Below, piece after piece: positions 17,401 to 28,917 of a stretch of 64,000 nucleotides of DNA; positions within the stretch are counted from its first letter, which is position 1, and each line of letters opens with the position of its first letter. A program made the translations under genes and the position numbers. The DNA is from an uncultured Verrucomicrobiales bacterium. Lineage in GTDB: Bacteria > Verrucomicrobiota > Verrucomicrobiia > Verrucomicrobiales > Akkermansiaceae. Below the pieces are notes generated by a model. The model saw only the letters and a list, made by a program, of their open reading frames with translations, made no database searches and was not told the origin of the DNA. The DNA is taken from positions 1-64,000 of the forward strand of contig CALGJQ010000019.1 in assembly GCA_937928545.1 (NCBI GenBank). The letters are read 5' to 3'.

Positions 17401-18108
17401 GCATCGGGAGGGCTTGCAATTGTCTCTCCTTCAATCGGAAATGGACAAACAGTATCTATATCGACATGGGTTGAAGGTCCCGGTAATTTTATCATCAATG
17501 GTTTTCTCATCTCAGAGCCCGAAGATGTTTTTGAGCTCCTCATAGACGGTGCTCTCATGGACACTGTAGAAGGAGCAGGGGTAGACCTTGCTCTTTTGGG
17601 TGGGGCAACTCCTACAATTAACGTTCCAATCCAAGAAGGTCGCCATCGGGTTCAGTTTAGATTCCGTAAGGGTTTTTCTGGAACCACTTTTGGAGAGCTT
17701 GATGGAGAGCCTTTTGAGGGTCTTGTTCTCGATGATTTGAGCTTCATTCCAAGCTCGAACTTTACTTCCTTCCTCGAAGGGGTTGACCAAACCCTCGATG
17801 ATGGTGATGGATATTCCTTCTTTGAGGAGTATGCTTTCGGAGGAGACCACACGGATTTTGATACTCCTAAGTATCTTCCGACAATTGTTGAGTCCGGAGG
17901 TAACAGCTACATTGAGTATGGCTTTAATACTTCTCTAACCAATTTGGATTATACTGCTCAGCAGTCTTCTAATTTGGTTGATTGGGTGGATGCCCAGTTG
18001 ACGACTCTGAACCGGATGGAGGGAGATGTTGCAGTCTACCGCATTCCAATTAGCAGTCAGGCTGGAAGATCGCGTCTCTTCTTCCGTGTTATGGCTGAAG
18101 AAAGATAG
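14500..18108 (+). CDS. Kexin-like subtilisin protease with P domain and C-terminal beta modules
   Basis: A secreted serine protease of 1202 residues. A signal peptide ends near SSFAQ; a propeptide follows; the S8 catalytic domain has Asp245 (AVVDDG; Asp244 adjacent), His283 (NHGTAVAGL), an AGNSG oxyanion region and Ser473 (GGTSASCP). A proprotein-convertase P/Homo-B domain follows at about 550-690 (LEIILVSPNG, WTVRITDR), then an Ig-like putative-binding domain, two jelly-roll-like segments, a DDGDGYSFFEEYAF calcium loop and a terminal module ending RLFFRVM. The catalytic triad looks intact. The many accessory domains suggest surface attachment or binding to a polymer substrate. The start has no Shine-Dalgarno sequence. 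A terminator follows at once. Confidence 0.92.
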   Translation: MAMKKSSLTLVSLLAVATSSFAQMASDMVGSGSELPGTHTFIENGVVSRHTLCTHEICHLTEEGTLRVEFVPATSPASIIAQTSKANSQKYLVFYPAGQEGKPKMRRVLRNRYLLVLKDGADLKAIQARCGIKSIKLVRKGSNLAICEEESAARALSQLTNVQNDPQIVAAEPIFARTFEKQIIPTDPLYAPSPITDNIPGFLGVYQWYLNNEGLDGAQAGIDINFENVPNSVTGSGVTVAVVDDGVAIDHEDLETNATGPHLNLFPDGGNGDPATLDVNANHGTAVAGLIAAELDNGLGISGVAPGSTLSGIRFLPATFEEALVLDDVDVTAALGFSLDQIDIYNNSWGYVTEPSNLSYGSRLMIDALENGVETGRGGNGAIYVFSAGNSGEGFERADYASLQSSKYTIAVGALADSGEKSFFSEEGACLVVTAPSNGGSSGIVTSEFGVDLDEDDQPFRTSLYTPSFGGTSASCPIVSGVIALMLEAEPTLNWREVQDVLIRSAVEVDPGDSDWITNAAGLSFNHKFGAGLVDAAGAVALASSSDLVRLGPVQEKSVLRNLTTNPNDPNSESGFIPDNEGGSLIVSLDMSQGVDESGATLPNLKVEHAELTLFVVAERRTELEIILVSPNGTQSLLQTVDADNTEQGIFNYTFTTVRNWGEGSDGIWTVRITDRISGNPANLVSAELNLSGVIDPDAPVGDSPVLISATGITVDQGTAFSYFIEAARASTIAVGDLPDGVTFDPIENEISGAFSDAGLFSIPIILTDENGVESTFTLRAVVRPTAAVLGDAIGFAGIPAVSGGDAPWIFERNDSNSGGSGEDGVSVRSGVGLADGESSVFGFNNLGEGVLIFDWKSSSEEGADRLWFNRGGEVPHEWDAFISGARNWTTTAVVLTDSSNDVRWIYSKDPTKPFANTAGGDAGFVDNLRLVETDKFMDDLVAAGPIQGFEPEFDSRAIFYPRETGGASGGLAIVSPSIGNGQTVSISTWVEGPGNFIINGFLISEPEDVFELLIDGALMDTVEGAGVDLALLGGATPTINVPIQEGRHRVQFRFRKGFSGTTFGELDGEPFEGLVLDDLSFIPSSNFTSFLEGVDQTLDDGDGYSFFEEYAFGGDHTDFDTPKYLPTIVESGGNSYIEYGFNTSLTNLDYTAQQSSNLVDWVDAQLTTLNRMEGDVAVYRIPISSQAGRSRLFFRVMAEER

Positions 18109-18164
18109 TTCGTCTGAAATCTTAAGAGCCTAAGCTTGCTAAATTTACATCTTTCATAGATCTC

Positions 18165-18195
18165 AAAGGGGTAGGAAAATTTCCTGCCCCTTTTT
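18165..18195 (+). terminator. Rho-independent terminator between the subtilase and RNase D-like genes
   Basis: Stem GGGGTAGGAA pairs with TTCCTGCCCC around an AAT loop, flanked by A and T runs. The T-tract ends only four bases before the ATG at 18199. Confidence 0.85.
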
Positions 18196-18198
18196 CTT

Positions 18199-19254
18199 AT
18201 GCCTGACTCTCAATATATCAAGGTTGACCCGCTTGTGGATGCACTTCCGTCAGGTTCTGGCTTGGTTGGTCTCGATTTGGAAGCGGATAGTCTTTATCGC
18301 CATACTGAGCGTATTTGCTTGGTTCAGGTTTGTTTCGGGGAGGATGTCGAATTGATCGACCCTCTGGCTGATGAATCGCTTGATCGACTGATCGAGTGGC
18401 TCAAGACAGCAGAGATTTGGATGCATGGAGCAGATTACGACATGTCGTTGATGCTTCGTGAGTGGAAAATGGTTCCTCCTTTACTCTTTGATACCCAAAT
18501 TGCGGCCCAACTACTTGGGCATGAACGTTTCGGCTATGCGAGTTTGGTGGAGCAGTATTTTGGTGTTGAGTTGTCGAAAAGTTCTCAGAAAGCAGATTGG
18601 GGTAAGCGGCCTTTGAGTCCTACGATGCTCGAGTACGCTCGTAATGATGTGCGTTATTTGTTGCCTCTTGCAGATGCGGTCGAAACCAAGTTGAAAGAGC
18701 TTGGGCGCTATGATTGGTTCTTGGAATCTTGTCAGGCAGCTCAAGATAGGGTGGTTGCGCGTGAGGCTGAGGTTAAGGAATCTTGGCGAATTAATGGCTC
18801 GGGAAAGTTAAAGCCTTCAGGTCTTCGGTTTCTTAAGAGCTTGTGGGAGTGGCGGGACAAGGAGGCAGCTGCTTGGAATCGCCCGAGTTTCATGGTGGCA
18901 ACGAACCGCGATCTCATTTCTTGGTCGATGGATCTTTCAGATGGAAAACGGATTCAGTTTCCTCCCAAATTACGTCGAGATCGACGCGAGCGTCTTGAGC
19001 GAGCGGTTAAATCCGCAAATGAGGTTCCGGAAGAAGATTGGCCAACTCGTCCAAAAAGGGTGCGTCGTAAGTTTGATGAGTCATTCGAATCGAGGTTGAA
19101 GGTGGAATTGGAAAAGCGGAATAAGATCGGCGAAGAGTTAGGGATTGACCCATCGGTAATCGCTTCCCGCGGGATTTTGGAGCAGTTGGTGGGAGGGCAG
19201 AGTGATCCTGAGACCTTGCTACTCAAGTGGCAGCGAGCCCTCTTACAATTTTAG
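18199..19254 (+). CDS. rnd: RNase D-like 3'-5' exonuclease with HRDC domain
   Basis: DEDDy-family exonuclease that trims 3' ends of structured RNAs such as tRNA precursors. Asp26 and Glu28 (LDLEADS) form the first motif, HGADYDMSLM the second and YARNDVRYLLPL the third, with the Tyr that defines the DEDDy subgroup. An HRDC-like helical domain follows at about 195-270 (LKSLWEWRDKEAAAWNRP). 351 residues is close to E. coli RNase D (375). There is no Shine-Dalgarno sequence, and the upstream terminator hairpin almost touches the start codon, so the transcript must begin extremely close to the ATG or read through the hairpin. Confidence 0.88.
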   Translation: MPDSQYIKVDPLVDALPSGSGLVGLDLEADSLYRHTERICLVQVCFGEDVELIDPLADESLDRLIEWLKTAEIWMHGADYDMSLMLREWKMVPPLLFDTQIAAQLLGHERFGYASLVEQYFGVELSKSSQKADWGKRPLSPTMLEYARNDVRYLLPLADAVETKLKELGRYDWFLESCQAAQDRVVAREAEVKESWRINGSGKLKPSGLRFLKSLWEWRDKEAAAWNRPSFMVATNRDLISWSMDLSDGKRIQFPPKLRRDRRERLERAVKSANEVPEEDWPTRPKRVRRKFDESFESRLKVELEKRNKIGEELGIDPSVIASRGILEQLVGGQSDPETLLLKWQRALLQF

Positions 19255-19301
19255 AATTCAAGAGTTGGACTTCCACTTGATTGAGTTAAAATCCCAAAAT
19301 C

Positions 19302-19733
19302 ATGGATGAACAAGGACAGGCAACCGAGGGGGTAATTCATTTTTCTTGTGAACACTGTCAGATCTCTCTGACAGTTGATGACTCTCTCGCAGGAGTGACA
19401 GGGCCCTGTCCATCTTGTGGTCAAGCGATCACGGCTCCGCGACCCGATGTTCCTCGTAAGGTTGCAATGCGTCCGCGGGAACTGAAGGGTAGGAATCAGT
19501 CTTCTTCTAGGACGCAGGGAGATGTCCAACTATCATCCCGAAAAGGTTCTCGAGCTAATTCATCCGCGTCAACTCACCGGCGTCGTTCGATTAGTCCCGA
19601 TACGGCAGTTTCTCAAGCTCACAAAGAGCGTGCCGAAGTCGCGGCAGTTGCCAAAATGTTGGTGGCTGGATTGGTCGTTCTTGCGATTGTTTTGGCGGTC
19701 GCATTCTGGCTGAATCATCGCTTTAACGCTTAA
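19302..19733 (+). CDS. Zinc-ribbon, single-helix membrane protein
   Basis: Family not recognised. 143 residues. The N-terminal 45 residues hold two CxxC knuckles (FSCEHCQ and CPSCGQ) that fit a small zinc ribbon; the middle is Ser/Arg-rich and probably disordered; a C-terminal hydrophobic helix (VAGLVVLAIVLAVAFWL) ends in a short basic tail, so the protein is likely tail-anchored with the ribbon in the cytoplasm. It lies between the RNase D-like gene (47 bases upstream) and gyrB (93 bases downstream). Small proteins of this design are common in Planctomycetes and Verrucomicrobia; no role can be assigned. Confidence 0.75.
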   Translation: MDEQGQATEGVIHFSCEHCQISLTVDDSLAGVTGPCPSCGQAITAPRPDVPRKVAMRPRELKGRNQSSSRTQGDVQLSSRKGSRANSSASTHRRRSISPDTAVSQAHKERAEVAAVAKMLVAGLVVLAIVLAVAFWLNHRFNA

Positions 19734-19772
19734 TGATCATGGGGGTGAATGGACCCCAAAAAAAATCCTTAA

Positions 19773-22382
<2,610 letters not shown>

Positions 22383-22401
22383 TCGAACCCTCTAAATTTA
22401 C

Positions 22402-25038
22402 ATGTCTGACGACACCACAGAACCTACCCCAGCCCGCGATTACGTTGAGTCTATCAACGTCGCGGACGAGATGTCGAAGTCCTTTTTGGACTACTCGATG
22501 TCCGTTATTATTTCACGAGCTCTTCCCGATGCTCGTGATGGCTTGAAGCCCTCCCAACGTCGCTTGCTTTATGCAATGCACCACGACCTTTCTCTCTCCG
22601 CATCGAAGGCGCACCTCAAGTGTGCTCGTATTGTGGGCGAGACGATGGGTAAGTATCACCCGCACGGTGATGGCGCGATTTATCCGACTCTCGTAAACAT
22701 GGCCCAGCCGTGGACGATGCGCGAAACGCTCGTTAATGGTCAGGGTAACTTCGGTTCGGTCGAGGGCGATGCCCCGGCTGCGATGCGATATACGGAGGCC
22801 CGCCTCACTCACATGGGATCAGCGATGATGACGGATCTTGAAAAAGACACCGTCGATCACCAGACGACTTACGATGAAAACAGCACTGAGCCGGTTGTCA
22901 TGCCGGCTGCTATTCCGAACCTCCTGATTAACGGAGGAACCGGAATCGCGGTGGGAATGGCCACCAACATCCCCGCCCACAACATGGGTGAGGTGATTGA
23001 TGGGGTCTGCGCTCGCATTGATAATCCTTACATCACGATTGAGGAGATGAAGGAGCACATTAAGGGCCCCGACTTTGCTTCGGCCTGTGAGATTCGCGGT
23101 TATAAAGGCATCGATAGCTACTTCCGTACCGGTCGTGGTAGCATCAAGATGCGTGGTGTCATGGAAGTCACCGAGAGCAAAACCGGTGCTTCTCAAATCA
23201 TCATCAAGCAGGTTCCTCACGGAGTGAACCGCGCGACTTTGCAGATTCGGATCGCCGAACTCGTTCGCGAAAAGGTCCTTCTCGATATCTCGGGAATGCG
23301 TGACCTCTCTGCTGATGACACCTGTATTGAAATCACCCTGAAGCGTGATGCACGTCCGCAAGTGGTGGTGAATCAACTCTTCAAGCTCACCGCAATGGAA
23401 ACCTCCTTCGGGGTGAACATGCTCGCGATTCACGAGCGTCGTCCCAAGCAGTTGGGGCTTCTCGATGCGCTCGATGCCTTCATTGAGCATCGCCGCGAGG
23501 TCATCATCCGCCGGACTCGTTTCCTTTTGAATAAGGCTGAGGAGCGTGCTGAGAATCTCGAAGCCTACTTGCTCGCGCTTGGTCACCTTGATGACTTCAT
23601 CAAGATGATTCGCGACTCTAAGAATCGTGACGAAGCTCGTCAGAAACTCAAAGCCTACCACTTCGAGTTGCCTGCCGCTGAGGTCTTGGGTGTTTTGATT
23701 CGTGGCCAAGCCAGTATCGTGGGTGACAAGTATGTCTTCACTGATCGTCAGGTGAATGCGATTCTTGAACTTCGTCTCTATCAGCTCACTGCGATGGAGC
23801 AGGATAAGATCAAGGCTGAATACGATGCCATCATTGCGGAGATCAAAGACCTCCTTGATATCCTCGCTCGGGAAGAGCGGGTCCTTGCAATTATTAAGGA
23901 AGAGCTCCTTGAGATTAAGGAAAAGCACGCGACGCCGCGTCGCTGCCCAATCTTGCCTGATGAGGGAGAGATCGCGATCGAAGATCTCATTTCTAATGAT
24001 GGCATGATTGTGACCTTGAGTAACCGCGGTTACATCAAGCGCACTGCGGCCAGCGAGTATCGCGTGCAGGCTCGCGGTGGAAAAGGAGTGCGTGGCATGG
24101 AAACTCGCACGGCCGATGAGGATGAAGAAAACGATTTCGTCGAACACCTCTTCACCGCTCAGGCGCACGACTACCTCATGTTCTTTACCAATACCGGCCG
24201 CGTTTACGTCGAGCGGGTTTATGGCTTGCCGGAAGGCTCTCGTGCTTCCAAAGGGCGCAGTATCAAGAACGTCCTCGACCTCCAGCCGGAGGAGAATATC
24301 GCAGCGGTGCTCCGCTTGGAATACACCACCGATGATGAATCGGGAGAAGACATCACCTTCCGTGAGGATGCTGGAAATGTCTTCTTCGCGACTCGCTCGG
24401 GTAAGGTGAAGAAGACCAGCCTCTTTGACTTTAAGAATTATCGGAAGGCCGGAACCATCGCCATTAAGTTGGACGAGGGGAACGAGCTCATCGGAGTGCG
24501 CCTCACCACTGGTAAGAATGACGTGATGCTTGTGACTCACCGAGGAATGAGCTGTCGCTTTAACGAAGAACAGGCTCGCACGATGGGCCGGAATTCGGCG
24601 GGTGTTCGCGGAATCAAGCCAAGGGAAGGGGACTTTGTGGTCGGACTTTCCGTGGTGACTGAAAATGCGCGACTCCTCGTTGCTTCGGCAAATGGACTCG
24701 GAAAACGGACTCCGTTTGAAGATTACATGGCGAAGAATCGCGGTGGTATCGGAATGCTCACAATGAAGTGCACCGATAAAACGGGGCCAGTCGTTGGGAG
24801 TCTCTCAGTTGAGGAGTCGGATGAATTGATGCTCATGACCGATGGGGGTCAAAGTATCCGGATCCGTGTTTCTGATGTTCGTGAAACGGGCCGAAATGCT
24901 CAGGGTGTTAAATTGGTGACCTTGAATGACGGTGAGAAGCTGCAAGCGGTCGCTCGCGTGATGCCTGATGATGAAGTCGAGGAAGATTCTGATGAAGAGG
25001 GCTCCGAAGGAGAAGAGACCACTGACGAGAAGGAATAA
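22402..25038 (+). CDS. gyrA: DNA gyrase subunit A
   Basis: DNA-cleaving subunit of gyrase. The active-site Tyr is Tyr130 (AAMRYTEAR). The C-terminal pinwheel contains the gyrase-specific GyrA box (QARGGKG), which separates it from ParC. 878 residues, ending in a long acidic tail (EEDSDEEGSEGEE). The quinolone-resistance region reads HPHGDGAIYPT, so the positions equal to E. coli Ser83 and Asp87 are Gly91 and Pro95 (offset 8, as for the catalytic Tyr). It is co-transcribed with gyrB and followed by a strong terminator. Confidence 0.97.
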   Translation: MSDDTTEPTPARDYVESINVADEMSKSFLDYSMSVIISRALPDARDGLKPSQRRLLYAMHHDLSLSASKAHLKCARIVGETMGKYHPHGDGAIYPTLVNMAQPWTMRETLVNGQGNFGSVEGDAPAAMRYTEARLTHMGSAMMTDLEKDTVDHQTTYDENSTEPVVMPAAIPNLLINGGTGIAVGMATNIPAHNMGEVIDGVCARIDNPYITIEEMKEHIKGPDFASACEIRGYKGIDSYFRTGRGSIKMRGVMEVTESKTGASQIIIKQVPHGVNRATLQIRIAELVREKVLLDISGMRDLSADDTCIEITLKRDARPQVVVNQLFKLTAMETSFGVNMLAIHERRPKQLGLLDALDAFIEHRREVIIRRTRFLLNKAEERAENLEAYLLALGHLDDFIKMIRDSKNRDEARQKLKAYHFELPAAEVLGVLIRGQASIVGDKYVFTDRQVNAILELRLYQLTAMEQDKIKAEYDAIIAEIKDLLDILAREERVLAIIKEELLEIKEKHATPRRCPILPDEGEIAIEDLISNDGMIVTLSNRGYIKRTAASEYRVQARGGKGVRGMETRTADEDEENDFVEHLFTAQAHDYLMFFTNTGRVYVERVYGLPEGSRASKGRSIKNVLDLQPEENIAAVLRLEYTTDDESGEDITFREDAGNVFFATRSGKVKKTSLFDFKNYRKAGTIAIKLDEGNELIGVRLTTGKNDVMLVTHRGMSCRFNEEQARTMGRNSAGVRGIKPREGDFVVGLSVVTENARLLVASANGLGKRTPFEDYMAKNRGGIGMLTMKCTDKTGPVVGSLSVEESDELMLMTDGGQSIRIRVSDVRETGRNAQGVKLVTLNDGEKLQAVARVMPDDEVEEDSDEEGSEGEETTDEKE

Positions 25039-25061
25039 AATCGGCAGCTAAAGACTCATAC

Positions 25062-25095
25062 AAGGGTGGAGGAGATGATCTCTTCCGCCCTTTTT
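25062..25095 (+). terminator. Rho-independent terminator after gyrA
   Basis: A 14-base-pair stem (AAGGGTGGAGGAGA with TCTCTTCCGCCCTT, one G-T and one G·T wobble) around a TGA loop is followed by a T run. It rules out any start of the next gene upstream of about 25100. Confidence 0.9.
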
Positions 25096-25167
25096 CGTGC
25101 ACAGAATGAGAGAATCTCATTTGCATTCTGTGTATGTGCTATGTATTCTTTAGAAATTGTGAAGGGC

Positions 25168-28100
25168 ATGAGGTTTAATGAGTTACGAGACTGGAGCGTG
25201 AGCTTCGGGATGCGTGGCTTTGCCTTGATCTCGGTCATCATCGTGATGGCTCTCCTCACGATGGTGGCGATTGCCTTTCTGAGTCTGGCGACGGTTCAGA
25301 TGAAGTCTTCCCGAAGTGGACAGTATCAAGCCGAGGCGGAAGCGAATGCGCGCCTTGCTTTGATGATTGCATTTGGAGAATTGCAGCGAGAAATGGGACC
25401 CGATCAGCGGGTCTCGGCGACCTCAAATCTGAGCCAACTGGATGAGGGGGGGGAGCGGTATTGGACTGCGGTGTATCGGACCACTCAGAAAAATGGGGAT
25501 CCTTTTTTTAGTCGCGATGATTTAAGCGGAGGACTTCGTGATGTCCGACAAAGTGAAGGTGGTTGGGATGAGCCGCTGAATTATTTGGTGAGTGGTAACG
25601 AGGGGGGGCTGAGAGCTCATTCGAGGATCCGTGTGAGTCCGGATTCGATTGGAGAAAAGGAGATTGTGCAAGTCGTGGGGAGAGGATCCACAAATGGGGA
25701 CTTGTCTGAATTTGTCAAAGTGCCGCGAGTGGGGGTTTTTGAGGACGATACCCGAACGGGGAGCTATGGGTTCTGGGTTGGCGATTTGGGAGTGAAGGCG
25801 AACTTGGTGGTGAACAATTATCATGACTCAGGGAAGAGTCCTGAAAATCTTTATTCTCTTTTGGGAGGCGTTGGTCCTGAGGTGGCCGCGATTGAAGCAG
25901 ACGGCGAGCGAGCAACTTTAGATGATCCTCTGAAAGTGAGGCTCGTCTCGGAGCAATCATTAGATTTTGTGCACCCGAAGGGGGCTGATTGGAGGCGAAG
26001 TAATTTTCATAATGTCACGGTGCATTCTCAAGGAGTTTTGGCGAACGTGCGTGAGGGAGGTTTGCAGAAGAATCTCACGGCATTTCTGAATCAAGATGCG
26101 GACATTGAACCCCTTCTTGATGGGGGGAAGGTGCTGGTTGAGGGGCTTTCAAAAGACGATCGCTTGGTAGGGCCGTCGAACGAAGCAGAAGCTGAGCGAA
26201 AAGGACTTGATTGGAGTGCCAATCGCCATGCCGAGACCTCGCCTAAGTTCGGAGTGCTGCGCGACTGGGCGAGACTTGGGGATTCGGTCAGTTTGGCTTC
26301 AACCGAGGTGGAGGTGCGTCCTTCTGAGACCGATGATCGTTTTGCTTTGCCACCTGTCTTAGAGGGGAGTTCGCAGAATTTGAATCCAGTGAGTTTGGCC
26401 GGAATCGAGCGAGCGAGCTTGTCCCCGATTTTGGTAGAGGGTTCGATGTTTAATACCTTCAGCACTCACTTTAATCCGCCTGGAAGTCGATTCCGTTACA
26501 ATATTCGTTCGCATGATTTTCCGCGAGTGGTGCTTTGGAATCCGTATAGTGTTCCCATCACCTTTCCAGCGAGTGTCGCGATGTTGCAGATCAATGGGCG
26601 TCGGGGATTTCGGACAGATGCTTGGCAGCCTGATTCTGGAGGTCGTGAGCGTTTTTTGGGCTTTGCGACTTGGTTGAGTTTTGGCGGACGGACTCAGCCA
26701 GATGGTCCGGTTGTTGGAAGTTCAGCTTACGAGGATGCTTACACTGGAAGTTACTATTTCCACCTAGAAGAGGTCACCTTCGAGCCTGGCGAATGTCTCG
26801 TCTTTCTTCCCGATCAAGCTGCTGAGTATGACGGTGATAATGTTCTGAATAATACGCTTTCGCCCAGTGCTGAATACGAGTTTTCGAACAACTACTACCA
26901 CTCAGCTTCAGAGTTCGATGAGGAAAATCCGGGAGAGGTCGGTGGGATGAATTGGTATCCCAAGAAATTTTGGTATACGCCATCGGATGCATTTTTTGAG
27001 GGGAAAGGTCAGCTCACCCAGAGTGATGACAGCCAGATGATCTTGAAAACGGTGGGGGATCTTTCCGTGGTGGCACCGGAGGATTTCGATAATCTCCCCC
27101 AAATTGCTGCGGTCTCGTGTTCTTTGCAATTTGGGGCCGGTCGGGAGCCGCCTGAAGCTTGGTTTCATGATCCGAGTGATCCAAATAGTGGGGTGGATAT
27201 TGAGTTCTTAGATATGGCTCAGCCGATTGTCACGATGCCTCCAGACCGGCGGACCCGTCAGGGGTATCGAATGCGTTGGCTTCGTGAGCACGACTCGAAT
27301 TTAGCAGGGAGTGGTAGCGATTTGGCTGATTTCCCTGAGGTTTGGGAGGAGGCAGTTTTGGCCAATTGGAACTTAAGAGCAGCTTATGCTTCTCGTTCGC
27401 CGTTCGAAAATTTGATTGGAAATCAAGGTGATGGGACGGCAAGTGGACCTTGGTTTTTTGGGATCTATACGAAGGACCTGTATGATGAAGAAGTCGCTTG
27501 GGCTGAGCAGACTCCCGTTAAGGATGATTCGAACCGGAATTTAGGGAACCCCTTTGGACCGCCCAATGAGGGTCCGAAGCGGACAGTCCTCTTTGATATT
27601 CCTCGCAGCGAGCTTGGTGTTCTTTCGTTGGCGCAATTCCAGCATGCCAAGATCTCGGAGTATGTTTGGCATCCTTCCTACGCAATTGGCAATTCCTTGG
27701 TAGATCCCCGATTGGGTTTGCAAGGGAGAACTGGAACTGCGCCCGTTTCAGATGAAGATGGGCAGGAGACTAATGGCTTCTCTGCCGAGTCGATCGGTTG
27801 GTCAAGTAATGAAGAAAGGGGAGGGGATCAGGAAGCGTGGGCGGATCATGGTAAGGCATTTTTCCATGATCTTCCCAACAGTTCTAATATTGTTTATGAC
27901 CTTTCCTTTGAGGTGAATCACAAGCTTTGGGATGAGTATTTTTTGAGTTCTGGAAGTGAGTCACAACTCCTCCGAGCGGCTGATGACGGGTTAAAGGCTG
28001 AGCTTCCCAATCCCCGGATGCGGCCCATTAGAGGAGCAGATTTTGATGACTTTAGTGATTTCCATCGAGCGAGTTTGTCGCTGCTGAATGAAGGGGCGTT

Positions 28101-28836
28101 TAATGTGAATTCGACAAATGTGGAGGCTTGGAAAGCGGTTCTTTCTGCAAACCGCCGCAGTGATGGGAAGATTCCTTTCCCGAGAATTATCGCGGGTGAT
28201 CGAGATGAATGGTCGACTGATGATGAAGTGACTGCGAATCAGGTCTGGGACAGCACCCGAGTTTTGGATGATGATGCAGTCGAGAGGCTTGCAAGCGCGA
28301 TCGTTGATGAAGTCAGAAGCCGTGGCCCCTTTCTGTCTCTCGCCGATTTTGTGAACCGGCGCTTATCTTACGACGAGAAGGGCGAAAAGGGAGCTTTAGA
28401 AGCTGCGATTCTACGTTCTGGCGTCAACGCGCCCCTCGAGCAGCAGGGCTTCTACGCATTGAACAACGAACGTTCTCTGACGGATTACGAGCATCCAGAC
28501 AATATCGAAGATGCCACTCAGATGGAGCAGACTTTCAAGCCCAAGAGCAAGGCTTGGGGAGCGCCCAGTTATTTGACGCAAGCGGACGTGCTCCAAGCAA
28601 TCGGCTCAGGCCTTTCGGCCCGTTCGGATACCTTCGTCATTCGAGCCTACGGGGAGGCCTTGGCTGGGGATAACGTGAAGGCTCGTGCTTGGTGTGAGGC
28701 GATTGTGCAGCGACTGCCGGAGCCTCTCAAAGCTGATGCTACGGGGATAAACCCCGACCGAGAAAGTGAATATCCAGACTTCGGGCGACGTTTTAAGATA
28801 AAGAGCTTCCGTTGGCTCAATGCCGACGAAGTTTAA
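25168..28836 (+). CDS. Giant GspK-like pseudopilin, Verru_Chthon cassette protein A type
   Basis: An exported protein of about 1220 residues with a prepilin-like N-terminus: basic leader, MRG|FALISVIIVMALL processing site, and a membrane helix lacking Glu at +5, which is typical of the minor pseudopilin GspK. After it come ARLALMIAFGELQ and GPDQRVSA, recalled as hallmarks of the Verru_Chthon cassette protein A family. The C-terminal third has a GspK-like helix-hairpin segment (DEVRSRGPFLSLADFV). The start could be 25141, 25168 or 25210; the terminator stem excludes earlier ones. In the usual cassette it is accompanied by B, C and D prepilins, which are absent here; instead two paralogous secreted proteins follow. 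Confidence 0.8.
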   Translation: MRFNELRDWSVSFGMRGFALISVIIVMALLTMVAIAFLSLATVQMKSSRSGQYQAEAEANARLALMIAFGELQREMGPDQRVSATSNLSQLDEGGERYWTAVYRTTQKNGDPFFSRDDLSGGLRDVRQSEGGWDEPLNYLVSGNEGGLRAHSRIRVSPDSIGEKEIVQVVGRGSTNGDLSEFVKVPRVGVFEDDTRTGSYGFWVGDLGVKANLVVNNYHDSGKSPENLYSLLGGVGPEVAAIEADGERATLDDPLKVRLVSEQSLDFVHPKGADWRRSNFHNVTVHSQGVLANVREGGLQKNLTAFLNQDADIEPLLDGGKVLVEGLSKDDRLVGPSNEAEAERKGLDWSANRHAETSPKFGVLRDWARLGDSVSLASTEVEVRPSETDDRFALPPVLEGSSQNLNPVSLAGIERASLSPILVEGSMFNTFSTHFNPPGSRFRYNIRSHDFPRVVLWNPYSVPITFPASVAMLQINGRRGFRTDAWQPDSGGRERFLGFATWLSFGGRTQPDGPVVGSSAYEDAYTGSYYFHLEEVTFEPGECLVFLPDQAAEYDGDNVLNNTLSPSAEYEFSNNYYHSASEFDEENPGEVGGMNWYPKKFWYTPSDAFFEGKGQLTQSDDSQMILKTVGDLSVVAPEDFDNLPQIAAVSCSLQFGAGREPPEAWFHDPSDPNSGVDIEFLDMAQPIVTMPPDRRTRQGYRMRWLREHDSNLAGSGSDLADFPEVWEEAVLANWNLRAAYASRSPFENLIGNQGDGTASGPWFFGIYTKDLYDEEVAWAEQTPVKDDSNRNLGNPFGPPNEGPKRTVLFDIPRSELGVLSLAQFQHAKISEYVWHPSYAIGNSLVDPRLGLQGRTGTAPVSDEDGQETNGFSAESIGWSSNEERGGDQEAWADHGKAFFHDLPNSSNIVYDLSFEVNHKLWDEYFLSSGSESQLLRAADDGLKAELPNPRMRPIRGADFDDFSDFHRASLSLLNEGAFNVNSTNVEAWKAVLSANRRSDGKIPFPRIIAGDRDEWSTDDEVTANQVWDSTRVLDDDAVERLASAIVDEVRSRGPFLSLADFVNRRLSYDEKGEKGALEAAILRSGVNAPLEQQGFYALNNERSLTDYEHPDNIEDATQMEQTFKPKSKAWGAPSYLTQADVLQAIGSGLSARSDTFVIRAYGEALAGDNVKARAWCEAIVQRLPEPLKADATGINPDRESEYPDFGRRFKIKSFRWLNADEV

Positions 28837-28917
28837 ACGAACCCTCAAATCTCTTAGAATTCCGCAAAACCTTTCGCTGGAAGTCCCCCTCACCAATATG
28901 CTAGACCCAATCTCATC

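Noticed and set aside
22819..24540. 573-codon open frame on the minus strand
   Set aside because: It lies entirely antisense to gyrA, whose sequence is clearly conserved; the open frame results from its codon bias.
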